From Microbacterium terrae (GTDB taxonomy: Bacteria > Actinomycetota > Actinomycetes > Actinomycetales > Microbacteriaceae): 64,000 nt of DNA. A program made the translations under genes and the position numbers. The DNA is taken from positions 3,534,001 through 3,598,000 of the forward strand of contig NZ_JAFDSS010000001.1 of assembly GCF_017831975.1 (NCBI RefSeq), written 5' to 3'. Under the pieces are notes generated by a model. It saw only the letters and a list, made by a program, of their open reading frames with translations. It did no database searches and was not told the origin of the DNA. Below are positions 17,898 to 26,067 of the stretch, in pieces. Within the stretch, counting starts at the first letter, position 1, and the number at the start of each line of letters is the position of its first letter.

Positions 17898-18995
17898 ATG
17901 ACCGCCGACGCCGCACGCCTGTTGTCGGGGCCGCGTGGGCGACGGCTCTGCATGAGCGTGGCCGCCGAGCTCGACGACGGCCTGCACGCCCTGATCCACC
18001 CGCTCGCGTTCGCGCACGAGCCTGCCGACGCCGCGGTCACCCGCATCGTGTTCACCGGCTGGGGTGGCGACGCGGAGCACGCGCCCGAGCCCCCGCCCCC
18101 GACCGTCGACGGGCTCGTCGCGCGGCTCCGGATGCTCGGGAGTGCCGACCTCGCGCCGGAGCGACTCGCCGCTGCCATCCCGGTCGGACTCCTCGCAGCC
18201 GTCGACTCTGCGCGCTACTGGCAGGCACCCGACGGTGAGGACCACCTGGCCGCGCTGCCCGCCGTGGCGGCGGCGCTCGGCGGGGTGGCCGAGCAGATCA
18301 TGGCGTCGACGGTCGCGTCGACGTGGGACGCGCCCCGGGTGGCCGAGCAATGGGCCGTCGACTGGCGAGACGCCGGTGACCCCGCCCCGCTCCTCGCCGG
18401 ACGGCCGGGCGAGCTTCTCGCCGAGTGGGGTGTCCACGCGCGCGCGGACGAGGCCCGTGCCGCCCGCGAGCGGCCGCGCGACGTGACCGCGCTGTACGGC
18501 GGGGAGTGGTGGTCGTTCCCGTCGGGGATGCTGCAGACCACGGGCATCCTCCCGTCCCGCGAGCCGGCCGGACTCACCCTCGTCGAAGACGGGTTCGGGT
18601 GGACCGATGGCGTCGCCATTCCGGTTCGCGGCGCCGGCCGCACATTCGAGATCCGCGGGCCCGAGGACTGGGTGGAGCTGTGCCGGCGGCATCCGCTCGA
18701 CCTCACCGCCGCGCGGCGGCACGAGTGGTACCGCGTGACCGGAAGGGACGGCGGCTGGGTGATCCCCGACTGGGAGCGCGTGGCACAGGAGTGGGATGCC
18801 GTGCACCTGACCGCCCTCGGCTATCTCACCGCGGCCACGCGCGAGCTCGCGGTCTCGGAGGGGTACGCGACGGTGCTGGGCGGGTGGAGTCCCGATGTCA
18901 CGGTCTGGCTGACCGACGTCGCCCGGGAGTGGGACGCTCCGCGGGTCGCCTGGCATCGCGAGCGCGACGGCGACGAGTGGATGCCGGTGGGCTGA
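17898..18995 (+). CDS. Conserved actinobacterial protein of unknown function
   Basis: 365 residues; ATG 17898 is preceded by CAGGAT and six bases, so it may be leaderless. I do not recognise a Pfam family. The protein is soluble, without signal or membrane segment, and Trp-rich: EWWSFPSGMLQTTGILPSREPAGLTLVEDGFGWTDGVAIPV, GPEDWVELCRRHPLDLTAARRHEWYRVTGRDGGWVIPDWERVAQEWDAVHLTALGYLTAATR, and WSPDVTVWLTDVAREW. This conserved C-terminal half looks like an alpha/beta enzyme-like domain of the type annotated hypothetical in many actinomycetes. It ends 16 bases from the convergent cofC gene. Confidence 0.75.
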   Translation: MTADAARLLSGPRGRRLCMSVAAELDDGLHALIHPLAFAHEPADAAVTRIVFTGWGGDAEHAPEPPPPTVDGLVARLRMLGSADLAPERLAAAIPVGLLAAVDSARYWQAPDGEDHLAALPAVAAALGGVAEQIMASTVASTWDAPRVAEQWAVDWRDAGDPAPLLAGRPGELLAEWGVHARADEARAARERPRDVTALYGGEWWSFPSGMLQTTGILPSREPAGLTLVEDGFGWTDGVAIPVRGAGRTFEIRGPEDWVELCRRHPLDLTAARRHEWYRVTGRDGGWVIPDWERVAQEWDAVHLTALGYLTAATRELAVSEGYATVLGGWSPDVTVWLTDVAREWDAPRVAWHRERDGDEWMPVG

Positions 18996-19011
18996 TCCTC
19001 CGACCGGGGCC

Positions 19012-19692
19012 TCAGCCGCGCTCCAGCACGGCGGTCGTGCGCGGGCCGAGGCCCAGCGTGCGGGCGGCCTCGAGCTGGTCGATCGTGTCGACATCGCGGT
19101 GCAGGGTCGGCGCATCCGTCGTCGCGAGCGGAACGCAGCCGAGCGCGAGATGACGCGCGAACGAGCCGTCGCCGAACGACGATGCCCACGCCACGCCCGC
19201 TCCCGCGGTGACGAGCGTCGACCCGGTGCCCTCGGCGTCGGCGGCGACTCCTCGCGGAACCGATGCCGCTTCCCGCAGGGCGACGGCGAGCTCGTCGGGC
19301 CGGAGCGCCGGCAGGTCGCCGAGCAGGGCTGCGCGCGGCATCGCGTCGTCGACCTCCGCCATCCCAGCGGCGATCGCTCCGTCGAGTCCAGCCGCGAAGA
19401 CGGAGTCCGCGCGCCCGGCGATCGCCTCGGCCGCGCGGTGCTCGCGCGCGGCGGTCTCGTCGATCCAGCGCACCCCGGCGATGCCGGCGGCGTGCATCGG
19501 CATCGCCGCGTCGTCGGTGACCACGACCACCCGCGCGACCTCATCGCAGGCGGCGACGGCCGCGAGCGCGTCGAGGGCGATCGCCCGCGCCAGTGCGATG
19601 CGATCGACCCCCGGCGCATCGAGACGCGATTTGCCGCGCGCCGGGTCTTTCACCGGCACGACGACCACCCACGCGCCGTCGACGGGTGTCAC
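19012..19692 (-). CDS. cofC: 2-phospho-L-lactate guanylyltransferase (F420 biosynthesis)
   Basis: 226 residues from a GTG at 19692 that overlaps the fgd stop by four bases (GTGA). WVVVVPVKDPARGKSRLDAPGVDRIALARAIALDALAAV is the CofC nucleotidyltransferase N-terminus. VVVTDDAAM, AALLGDLPALRPDELAVAL, VAADAEGTGSTLVTA and FGDGSFARHLALG are further CofC motifs. It activates 2-phospholactate or PEP with GTP for use by CofD. It is the last gene of the minus-strand operon fbiC-BVMO-fgd-cofC. Confidence 0.93.
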   Translation of the reverse strand: MTPVDGAWVVVVPVKDPARGKSRLDAPGVDRIALARAIALDALAAVAACDEVARVVVVTDDAAMPMHAAGIAGVRWIDETAAREHRAAEAIAGRADSVFAAGLDGAIAAGMAEVDDAMPRAALLGDLPALRPDELAVALREAASVPRGVAADAEGTGSTLVTAGAGVAWASSFGDGSFARHLALGCVPLATTDAPTLHRDVDTIDQLEAARTLGLGPRTTAVLERG

Positions 19693-20699
19693 GCGCCGAA
19701 CCGGGCGCGCAGCCGAGGCAGGATCTCGGCGCCGTAGCGGCGCAGGAAGGCCTCCTGGTCGTGGCCGGGGTCGTGGAACACCAGGTGACGGAACCCGAGC
19801 GACACGTACCAGGCGATCCGCTCGACGTGCTCATCGGGGTCGTCCGACACGATGAAGCGCGACGCGGTGCGCTCGATGGGCAGCTCTTCCCCGAGGCGCT
19901 GCATCTCGATGGGGTCGTCGACGCCCATCTTCTCGTCGGGGGTGAGCGCCAGCGGCGCCCAGAAGCGGGTCTTCTCGCGCGCCGCGTCGAGCGTGGTGTC
20001 GAGCGACACCTTGATCTCCATCAGCGTGTCGATGTCGTCGCGGGTGCGGCCCTCCTTGCCGAGGCCCTCGTCGAGCGCGGGCAGCAGGGTGTCGGTGTAC
20101 AGCTCGCGCTTCTTGCCGCTGGTGGTGATGAAGCCGTCGGCGATACGGCCGGCGAGGCGGGTGGCGGCGGGTCCTGCTGCGCCGATGTAGATCGGCACCG
20201 GCTCGGGCAGCTTGTCGTAGATCGTGATGTTCCGGGCCGTGTAGTACGTGCCCTCGAAGTTCACCCGGTCTTCCGACCACAGTCGGCGGATGAGGCCGAT
20301 CGCCTCCTTCATGCGCTGGAAGCGCTCCGGCGGGTCGGGCCACGCGATGCCGAGGTTGGCCTCGTTCAGCGCTTCGCCGGTGCCGACGCCGAGGATCACG
20401 CGGCCCGGATACATCACGCCCAGTGTCGCGAAGTCCTGCGCGACGACGGTCGGGTTGTAGCGGAACGTCGGGGTGAGCACCGAGGTTCCGATGAGCACGC
20501 GCGACGTCTTCGCGCCCAGTGCGCCGAGCCACGGGACGGATGCCGGTGCGTGGCCGCCCTCGTGCAGCCACGGCTGCAGGTGGTCGCTGATGAACACCGA
20601 GTCGAAGCCGACCTCTTCTGCCAGCACGGCGTAGTCGAGCAGCTCGGTCGGCCCGAACTGCTCGGCCGACGCCTTGTATCCGAAGCGGATGGGGACCAT
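19689..20699 (-). CDS. fgd: F420-dependent glucose-6-phosphate dehydrogenase-like LLM oxidoreductase
   Basis: 336 residues from the ATG at 20699, overlapping the BVMO stop by one base. The sequence runs FGYKASAEQFGPTELLDYAVLAEEVGFDSVFISDHLQPWLHEGGHAPASVPWLGALG, with His and Trp of SDHLQPW. TSVLTPTFRYNPTVVAQDFATLG and FLGVGTGEALNE-type ILGVGTGEALNEA supply the catalytic Glu region. FWAPLALTPDEKMGVDDPIEM and HLVFHDPGHDQEAFL also match FGD. It should oxidise glucose 6-phosphate and reduce F420 to F420H2, the reductant source for F420 enzymes. Placement in the F420 operon supports this over other luciferase-like enzymes. Confidence 0.9.
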   Translation of the reverse strand: MVPIRFGYKASAEQFGPTELLDYAVLAEEVGFDSVFISDHLQPWLHEGGHAPASVPWLGALGAKTSRVLIGTSVLTPTFRYNPTVVAQDFATLGVMYPGRVILGVGTGEALNEANLGIAWPDPPERFQRMKEAIGLIRRLWSEDRVNFEGTYYTARNITIYDKLPEPVPIYIGAAGPAATRLAGRIADGFITTSGKKRELYTDTLLPALDEGLGKEGRTRDDIDTLMEIKVSLDTTLDAAREKTRFWAPLALTPDEKMGVDDPIEMQRLGEELPIERTASRFIVSDDPDEHVERIAWYVSLGFRHLVFHDPGHDQEAFLRRYGAEILPRLRARFGA

Positions 20700-22183
20700 C
20701 AGAGCTCTCCTCTCGATGCGTCCGCGGTCGCGGTCGCGAATTCGGATCCGTCGGCGCGGGTGAGCCGCGCGCGGAAGGCGTCGACGGTGCCCGGCCACAG
20801 CAGGGTGAGCCGCCCCCGGTCGACGTACCAGTTGCGGCATCCGCCGGTCATCCAGGGGGTGGATGCTGCGGCCTGCGCGATCTCGTCGGTGTACTGGCGC
20901 TCGGCCTCGGCGCGCGGCCGCAGCACGCCGCCCGGATAGCCGGGGCGGGCCCCCAATGCGCGCACCGCGTACGCCGCCTGCTCTTCGAGGATGAGCACCG
21001 ACGAGTTGTGGCCGAGAGCGGCGTTGGGGCCGTCGAGTACGAACATGTTGGGGAACCCGGGCACCACCGTCGAGGCGAACGAGGTCATGCCGTCCGACCA
21101 GTGCTCGGCGAGGGTGACGCCGTCTTCGCCGGTGACGAGTGCGGCGTAGGGCTGGCGCAGGGTGAGGAACCCGGTCGCGAGCACGAGCACGTCGGCCTGA
21201 ACGCGGGTGCCGTCGGCGGCCACGAGCGTGTCGCCGTCCACGCCGGCGAGCGCCGAGGTGACGAGCGTGACGGCATCGGAGGCGACCGCGGGGTAGAAGT
21301 CGTCCGAGAGGAGCACCCGCTTGCACCCGAACGCGTAGTCGGCGGTGAGGGCGTCGCGCAGAGCCTCGTTCTCGACCTGCGCCCGCAGGTGCGCCCGGGC
21401 GGTCGCCGCCGCAGTGGCCGCTGCCGCCGGATCCCCCGAGCGCGATGCGAAGCGGGCCTCGCCCTCGGCGTAGAGCGCTGCCCGGCGGGCGGCGAGTTCG
21501 CCCGGATGCTCCGCGAAGTAGGCGCGCTCCTCGTCGGTGAACGGGCGGCCGCCGCGGGGCATGATCCACGCGGGGGAGCGCTGCAGCAGCGTGACGTGTG
21601 CGGCACGCCGGGCGAGTTCGGGCACGACCTGGATGGCGCTCGCCCCCGACCCGACGACGGCGACGTGTGCGCCCTCGAGCGTGACGTCGTGGTTCCATCG
21701 CGCGGTGTGGAACATCGGACCGGCGAAGGTCTCGAGCCCCGGGAAGGCGGGGATGCGCGGCTCGGTGAGCCGTCCGCAGGCGAGCACCAGCGCGGCGGCG
21801 GTGAGCACACCCGGCTCGGCGCCGCCGAGTTCGATGCGCCACTGCGCGGCCTCGGCGTCCCAGGTGGCGCCCTGCATCAGCGTGTTCAGCCGCAGCCGGC
21901 CGCCGTCGAGCTCGGCGGCCGCGACGTCTGCGAGGTAGCGGTGCAGCTCGGCGCCCTCGGCGAACTCGCCGCTCCAGTCGGGATTCGGGTGCGTCGCGAA
22001 CCCGTACAGGTGCGCCGGCACGTCGCACGCGATGCCCGGATAGGTGTTGTCGCGCCAGGTTCCGCCGACGGATGCTCCGCGCTCGAGCACCACGAAGTCG
22101 TCGATCCCCGCGCGACGCAGCGCGATCGCCATGCCGATGCCCGCGAAACCGGCGCCGACGATCGCGACCTCGACGTCGGTCAT
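20699..22183 (-). CDS. Baeyer-Villiger-type flavin monooxygenase
   Basis: 494 residues from the ATG at 22183. The FAD-binding start is VAIVGAGFAGIGMAIALRRAGIDDFVVLERGASVGGTWRDNTYPGIACDVPAHLYGF. The BVMO fingerprint FxGxxxHxxxW is present as FAGPMFHTARW near residue 155, just before the NADPH-binding VAVVGSGASAIQVVPELARRAAHVTLLQRSP. VLATGFLT and the FVLDGPNAALGHNS end are typical. It inserts oxygen next to a ketone (or oxidises S/N) using NADPH and O2. It lies between fbiC and fgd with a four-base and a one-base overlap, which is odd because BVMOs do not use F420. Confidence 0.9.
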   Translation of the reverse strand: MTDVEVAIVGAGFAGIGMAIALRRAGIDDFVVLERGASVGGTWRDNTYPGIACDVPAHLYGFATHPNPDWSGEFAEGAELHRYLADVAAAELDGGRLRLNTLMQGATWDAEAAQWRIELGGAEPGVLTAAALVLACGRLTEPRIPAFPGLETFAGPMFHTARWNHDVTLEGAHVAVVGSGASAIQVVPELARRAAHVTLLQRSPAWIMPRGGRPFTDEERAYFAEHPGELAARRAALYAEGEARFASRSGDPAAAATAAATARAHLRAQVENEALRDALTADYAFGCKRVLLSDDFYPAVASDAVTLVTSALAGVDGDTLVAADGTRVQADVLVLATGFLTLRQPYAALVTGEDGVTLAEHWSDGMTSFASTVVPGFPNMFVLDGPNAALGHNSSVLILEEQAAYAVRALGARPGYPGGVLRPRAEAERQYTDEIAQAAASTPWMTGGCRNWYVDRGRLTLLWPGTVDAFRARLTRADGSEFATATADASRGEL

Positions 22184-24636
22184 GCCTGCCCCACCGGCGC
22201 CGCCGGTCCCTGAGCCTGTCGAAGGGCCCCACCCCGGTTGACGCCCGCCTCCGCGTACGTGGTCGTGCGCAGCCGGAACGGCCGGAACATGCGCGCCGCG
22301 ATCGCCGCGGCATCCGCCACCGGAAGCTCCTGCCCGTACTCGATGCCCGCCTCGGGCTTCACGCGGCCGTCGAGGAGCGTGCCGCCCAGGTCGTCTCCGC
22401 CCGAGCGGAGCAGCACGGCGGCATCGGCCCGGCCGACGCGGGTCCACGGGATCTGGATGTGCGGGATGCTGCCCGACAGCAGCAGGCGCGACACCGCCAC
22501 CATGGCCCGGTGCTCGTCGATCGGAGAGCGGCCCGCGACCAGCGGCACGCCGCCGAGCCGCCCGGGCAGGGGGATCGGCACGAACTCGCTGAACCCGCCG
22601 CCCGACCCCGTCTTCGCCGCCGCAGCCTGCAGCCGCCGCAGCTCGCGCAGGTGCGCGATGCGCTCGCCGGCCGTCTCGACGTGGCCGTAGAACAGCACGC
22701 TGGTCGAGCGGAACCCGGTGGCGTGCGCGGCGGCGATGCCCTCGGTCCACCGGTCGATGGGCAGATCGTCGGGGGCGACGAGGCGGCGGACGCGCTCGCT
22801 CAGCACCTTCACGCCGGTGCCGGGCACGGTGTCGACGCCCGCTGCACGCAGTTCGGCGAGGGCGCCGTCGAGACCCAGGCCGCCGCGATCGGCGAGATCG
22901 CGCACGTCCTGCGGGCGGTAGGCGTGCAGGTGGATGCCGGGCGCCGCGCGCTTGACCGTGCGCGCGATGTCGAGATAGGCCTCCGCGTCGACGCCGGGGT
23001 CGAGTCGGCCCTGCACGCAGATCTCGGTCGCGCCGAGGCCCACGGCATCCGCTGCGATCGCCGCGACGTCGTCGATGCCGAACGCCTGGGCGCCGGCGGG
23101 GACGCCGCGGGTGAACCCGCTCGACGTGAGGTTGCGGTTGACCACCAGGGTGATCGCCTCGCCCACGGTGTACCGGCGCACGTCGTCGGCGACGGCGGTG
23201 AGGGCGTCGAGGTCGCGCCCGGTGGCCTCGAGGAGGGCGACCCACTCGGCGTCGTCGAGGGCGAGAGGGTCGGATGCCGCGGCCTCGGCGAGCTTCGCCG
23301 TCGCCCCGGTCCCCGAGCTCATCGAGCGGCTCAGCGACCTGGACGCGTCGTCGGACCCCGAGCTCGTCGCGGGGCTGAGCGACCTGGTTGCGAGCCCGGT
23401 CACCGGATCGGCCAGCGCCGCCACCGGGGCGCGCATCGCCGGATCGAGCCACGTCGCGGCATCCGTCACGAACTCCGGATGCGCCGTCAGGCGCTCCTGG
23501 AGCTCGAACCCGAGGGCGGCCGTCTGCGCAGCCAGGTCGTCGACGTGCGGCCACGGGCGCTCGGGGTTGACGTGGTCGGCGGTGAGCGGCGACACCCCGC
23601 CCCAGTCGTCGATGCCGGCACGCACCAGGAGGGCGAACTCGCCCGGGTCGGAGAGGTTGGGTGGCACCTGGATGCGCATGCGCGCGCCCATCACGAGGCG
23701 GGCGACGGCGACCGCGGCGACGTACTCGCGCAGGTCGGCGTCGGGGGCATCCTGCATCGCGGTGCGCGGCTTCGCGCGGAAGTTCTGCACGATGACTTCC
23801 TGGATGTGCCCCTGCGGGCCGGCGGGGCCGTCGACGGCATGCCGCTCGTGCGCGTCGCGGAGGGCGACGAGCGATTCGGCGCGGTCGCGCACGGTCTCGC
23901 CGATGCCCACGAGGATGCCGGTGGTGAACGGCACCCGCTCGGCACCTGCCGCGTCGATCACGGCGAGACGCACGTCGGGATCCTTGTCGGGCGAGCCGAA
24001 GTGCACCTGACCGGGCTCTTCGTAGAGGCGCCGCGACGTCGTCTCGAGCATCATGCCCATCGACGGCGCCGTGGGGCGCAGCATCCGAAGCTCGTCCGCC
24101 GTCATCACGCCCGGGTTGAGGTGGGCGAGCATGCCGGTCTCGTCGGTGATCAGCCGCGCGATGAACCCGACGTAGTCGAGCGTCGAGGCGAAGCCGTGCT
24201 CGTCGAGCCAGGCGCGCGCCTCGGGCCAGCGGTCTTCTGGGCGGTCGCCGAGGGTGAGGAGCGCCTCCTTGCAGCCGAGCGCCTGGCCCTGTCGCACCAC
24301 CGCGAGCACCTGCTCAGGAGACATGAACGCGGGCTTGCTCTTCTTGAGCAGCTGACCCGGGGTGTCGACGAACACGCAGTAGTGGCAGCGGTCGCGGCAG
24401 AGGGTGGTCAGGGGCACGAAGACCTTGCGCGAGTACGTGATCACGCCGGGGCGACCGGATGCCGCGAGCCCGGCGTCGCGCCGCGCGGAGGCCAGATCGA
24501 GGAGGCGCTCGAAGTCCGCGCCGTCCGCGTGGAGGAGGGCCTCGGCGTCGGCGATCTCGAGGCGCTCACCCCTGCCGGCGAGGCCGAGGGCGCGCGCGAC
24601 GGCCGGCGACGAAACGGGGGATGCCACAGCGGTCAC
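22180..24636 (-). CDS. fbiC: FbiC-like fused FO synthase with CofH half lacking the Fe-S motif
   Basis: 818 residues, GTG start at 24636. The N-terminal CofG half is intact: radical-SAM CRDRCHYC gives C80, C84, C87, followed by VFVDTPGQLLKKSKPAFMSPEQVL and PNLSDPGEFALLVRAGIDDWGGVSPLTADHVNPERPWP. A repetitive linker (about residues 410-445) leads to the CofH half (YTVGEAITLVVNRN...GATEICVQGRLDPG...LHAYRPQDV...VPGTGVKVL...FYGHVET...FVPIPLPGRLGG...DLGGTLL...RTTTYAEAGVNRGG). Where CofH normally continues VVNRN-INFTN-CxxxCxxC, this protein has LTSSGFTRGVPAGAQAFGIDD with no cysteine. CofG makes the 5-amino-hydroxybenzyl condensation product into FO; CofH activity looks lost or altered. The last residues (RQAQGP) come from a dispersed repeat. 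Confidence 0.88.
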   Translation of the reverse strand: MTAVASPVSSPAVARALGLAGRGERLEIADAEALLHADGADFERLLDLASARRDAGLAASGRPGVITYSRKVFVPLTTLCRDRCHYCVFVDTPGQLLKKSKPAFMSPEQVLAVVRQGQALGCKEALLTLGDRPEDRWPEARAWLDEHGFASTLDYVGFIARLITDETGMLAHLNPGVMTADELRMLRPTAPSMGMMLETTSRRLYEEPGQVHFGSPDKDPDVRLAVIDAAGAERVPFTTGILVGIGETVRDRAESLVALRDAHERHAVDGPAGPQGHIQEVIVQNFRAKPRTAMQDAPDADLREYVAAVAVARLVMGARMRIQVPPNLSDPGEFALLVRAGIDDWGGVSPLTADHVNPERPWPHVDDLAAQTAALGFELQERLTAHPEFVTDAATWLDPAMRAPVAALADPVTGLATRSLSPATSSGSDDASRSLSRSMSSGTGATAKLAEAAASDPLALDDAEWVALLEATGRDLDALTAVADDVRRYTVGEAITLVVNRNLTSSGFTRGVPAGAQAFGIDDVAAIAADAVGLGATEICVQGRLDPGVDAEAYLDIARTVKRAAPGIHLHAYRPQDVRDLADRGGLGLDGALAELRAAGVDTVPGTGVKVLSERVRRLVAPDDLPIDRWTEGIAAAHATGFRSTSVLFYGHVETAGERIAHLRELRRLQAAAAKTGSGGGFSEFVPIPLPGRLGGVPLVAGRSPIDEHRAMVAVSRLLLSGSIPHIQIPWTRVGRADAAVLLRSGGDDLGGTLLDGRVKPEAGIEYGQELPVADAAAIAARMFRPFRLRTTTYAEAGVNRGGALRQAQGPAAPVGQA
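22205..22228. repeat. Dispersed REP-like element in the fbiC end
   Basis: The 24-base segment starting GGTCCCTGAGCCTGTCGAAG is a copy of the short palindromic-type repeat widespread in Microbacterium and related actinobacterial genomes. That statement is from general knowledge of these genomes. It lies inside the last codons of fbiC and encodes RQAQGP on the minus strand. Confidence 0.6.
23308..23397. repeat. 45-base tandem duplication in the fbiC linker
   Basis: Two units (23308-23352 and 23353-23397) share a 32-base core beginning GGtCCCCGAGCTC and ending GAGCGACC. They encode on the minus strand two 15-residue Ser-rich units (RSLSPATSSGS / RSLSRSMSSGT). The core itself is an imperfect inverted repeat, resembling a REP element that has inserted in frame and duplicated between the CofG and CofH halves. 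Confidence 0.65.
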
Positions 24637-24676
24637 CGTTCCAGTCTCGCACCGCCCCGGGTCGGGGGCGCCGCGG

Positions 24677-24699
24677 ATCGTTGCGGGTCTGTGAACGAT
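24677..24699. promoter_or_regulatory. Inverted repeat upstream of fbiC
   Basis: ATCGTT (24677-24682) and AACGAT (24694-24699) are perfect arms with an 11-base centre, 41 bases before the fbiC start in the divergent fbiC / 24741 gap. It could be an operator for the F420 operon. No cognate regulator gene is adjacent. Confidence 0.35.
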
Positions 24700-24740
24700 T
24701 CATCCCCGCTCAGGCATGCACCGCTGGCACACTAGAGGGC

Positions 24741-25208
24741 ATGGTCACCCTCCTGCTCGACTCGACTCAGCTCGAGATCGTGCTGTCGGGCGCCGAGAAG
24801 GCGATGGCGTTCCGCAAGAGCAACGTCGTGATCGAGCGCTCGACGATCACGAAGGTGCAGCTCACCGACGACGGATGGACATGGCTGCGCGGGGTTCCGA
24901 GCCCCGGCACCCGCATCCCGGGCGTCGTGGCCATGGGCACCTGGAAGTCGGCCGGCGGCGCCGATTTCGCCATCATCCGCCGCCACCGCCCGGGTGCCGT
25001 CATCGACCTCGACGGCCACGACGAGTTCCAGCGCATCGTGCTGACCACGCGCCACGGGCTGGCGCTCGTGCAGGCGCTCCAAGTCGACCTCGCGGCCGAA
25101 CCGGTCGACGTGGTCGAGATCGCCGCCGAGACCGGCACGATCGACATCCCGGCTCCTGCCGCGAAGCCGCGCACCCGCAAGGCGCCGACGCCCGCTCCCG
25201 CGGTCTGA
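24741..25208 (+). CDS. Conserved protein of unknown function (PH-like beta fold possible)
   Basis: 155 residues from the ATG at 24741; the longer open frame upstream is antisense to fbiC. No family is recognised with confidence. The N-terminal 110 residues alternate beta-strand-like segments (TQLEIVLSGAEKAMAFRKSNVVIERSTITKVQLTDDGWTWLRGVPSPGTRIPGVVAMGTWKSAGGADFAIIRRHRPGAVIDLDGHDEFQRIVLTT) and end in a helix. This resembles small bacterial PH-domain-like proteins. The Pro/Ala/Lys-rich tail (APAAKPRTRKAPTPAPAV) is disordered. CACACT seven bases before the ATG may be a leaderless -10. Confidence 0.7.
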   Translation: MVTLLLDSTQLEIVLSGAEKAMAFRKSNVVIERSTITKVQLTDDGWTWLRGVPSPGTRIPGVVAMGTWKSAGGADFAIIRRHRPGAVIDLDGHDEFQRIVLTTRHGLALVQALQVDLAAEPVDVVEIAAETGTIDIPAPAAKPRTRKAPTPAPAV

Positions 25209-25251
25209 CTCCCACCCGTCGCTCTCGTCAGCGGGTCGTGCCCGACTGTGG

Positions 25252-26067
25252 TCAGCTGACGTCGCGGCGCCAGCTGACCAGGTGGCCGAGCAGCAGCGCG
25301 ACCGCTGCGTAGCCGAGCAGCACCAGCCCGCCCACCCACCATTCGAGCGCGCTCTCTGCCTGCGGCATGCCCACGGTGAACAGGCTCGCCCCGACGAGGG
25401 CGTCGGATGCCGCACCCGGGAGGTACTTCACGACGTCGTTCAACTCGGTGACGAACGCCGCAGCCGCTCGGCCGACGGGCTCGAGGAACTGCGTGAACAC
25501 CAGCACGCCCACGATCGCCCCGACCTGGTTGCGCACCAGCGCCCCCACCCCGATGCCGACCAGCACCCAGAGCACGTAGGCGATCAGCATCCGTCCGAAC
25601 AGCGCCCAGGTGTCGGGCTCGTCGAGTGCGGTGGGGAGGTCGTTCGCCACCAGGATGCCGGCAGCGGGCCCGACGGCGGCGACGATGCCCGCGACGGCGT
25701 AGATCACTCCGATGAGGACGCCGACGACGATCTTCGCCCACAGCACCGTGCCCCGGCGCGGGATGGCGAGGAAGGTCGGAGTCAGCGTCTTGTGGCGGAA
25801 CTCGCCCGTCACCATGAGGGTTCCCAGGAGGAGCGGGAACACGTACCCGACCGAGGTGGCGGTGCTGTAGAGCGTCGGCGCGAGGCCTTCGGCGGGGAGC
25901 ACGGGTGCGTCGTCACCGAGGGATCCGCTCGCCGACAGCGAGAATGCGAGCCCCACCGCGGCGGCGGTGAAGGCGATGTAGGCGACCAGCACGATGCCCA
26001 GCAGCCACCAGATCGACGTCGTGAAGAGCTTGGTCGATTCGGAGCGCGTCGCCCGCCTGAGGCTCAT
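25252..26067 (-). CDS. ABC-2 type transporter permease
   Basis: 271 residues with six hydrophobic segments (WWLLGIVLVAYIAFTAAAVGLAF; TATSVGYVFPLLLGTLMVTGEF; LWAKIVVGVLIGVIYAVAGIVAAVG; LFGRMLIAYVLWVLVGIGVGALV; VGAIVGVLVFTQFLEPVG; WWVGGLVLLGYAAVALLLGHLV). The FRHKTLTPTFLAIPRR loop after segment two is characteristic of ABC-2 permeases. It overlaps the ATPase gene by four bases (ATGA) and must pair with it. The substrate is unknown. Confidence 0.9.
   Translation of the reverse strand: MSLRRATRSESTKLFTTSIWWLLGIVLVAYIAFTAAAVGLAFSLSASGSLGDDAPVLPAEGLAPTLYSTATSVGYVFPLLLGTLMVTGEFRHKTLTPTFLAIPRRGTVLWAKIVVGVLIGVIYAVAGIVAAVGPAAGILVANDLPTALDEPDTWALFGRMLIAYVLWVLVGIGVGALVRNQVGAIVGVLVFTQFLEPVGRAAAAFVTELNDVVKYLPGAASDALVGASLFTVGMPQAESALEWWVGGLVLLGYAAVALLLGHLVSWRRDVS

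Noticed and set aside
18991..19016. Terminator hairpin GGCTGA/TCAGCC between the 17898 gene and cofC
   Set aside because: Arms are only six bases with a 14-base loop and consist largely of the two stop codons; too weak to call.
23081..23142. Sequencing frameshift hiding the CofH cysteine motif in fbiC
   Set aside because: Other frames of this stretch contain no CxxxCxxC, and the sequence stays in frame on both sides, so a single indel cannot explain the missing motif.
22072..24735. Plus-strand open frame of 887 codons antisense to fbiC
   Set aside because: It mirrors the high-GC third-codon pattern of fbiC and has Arg/Gly/Val-rich low-complexity translation without motifs.
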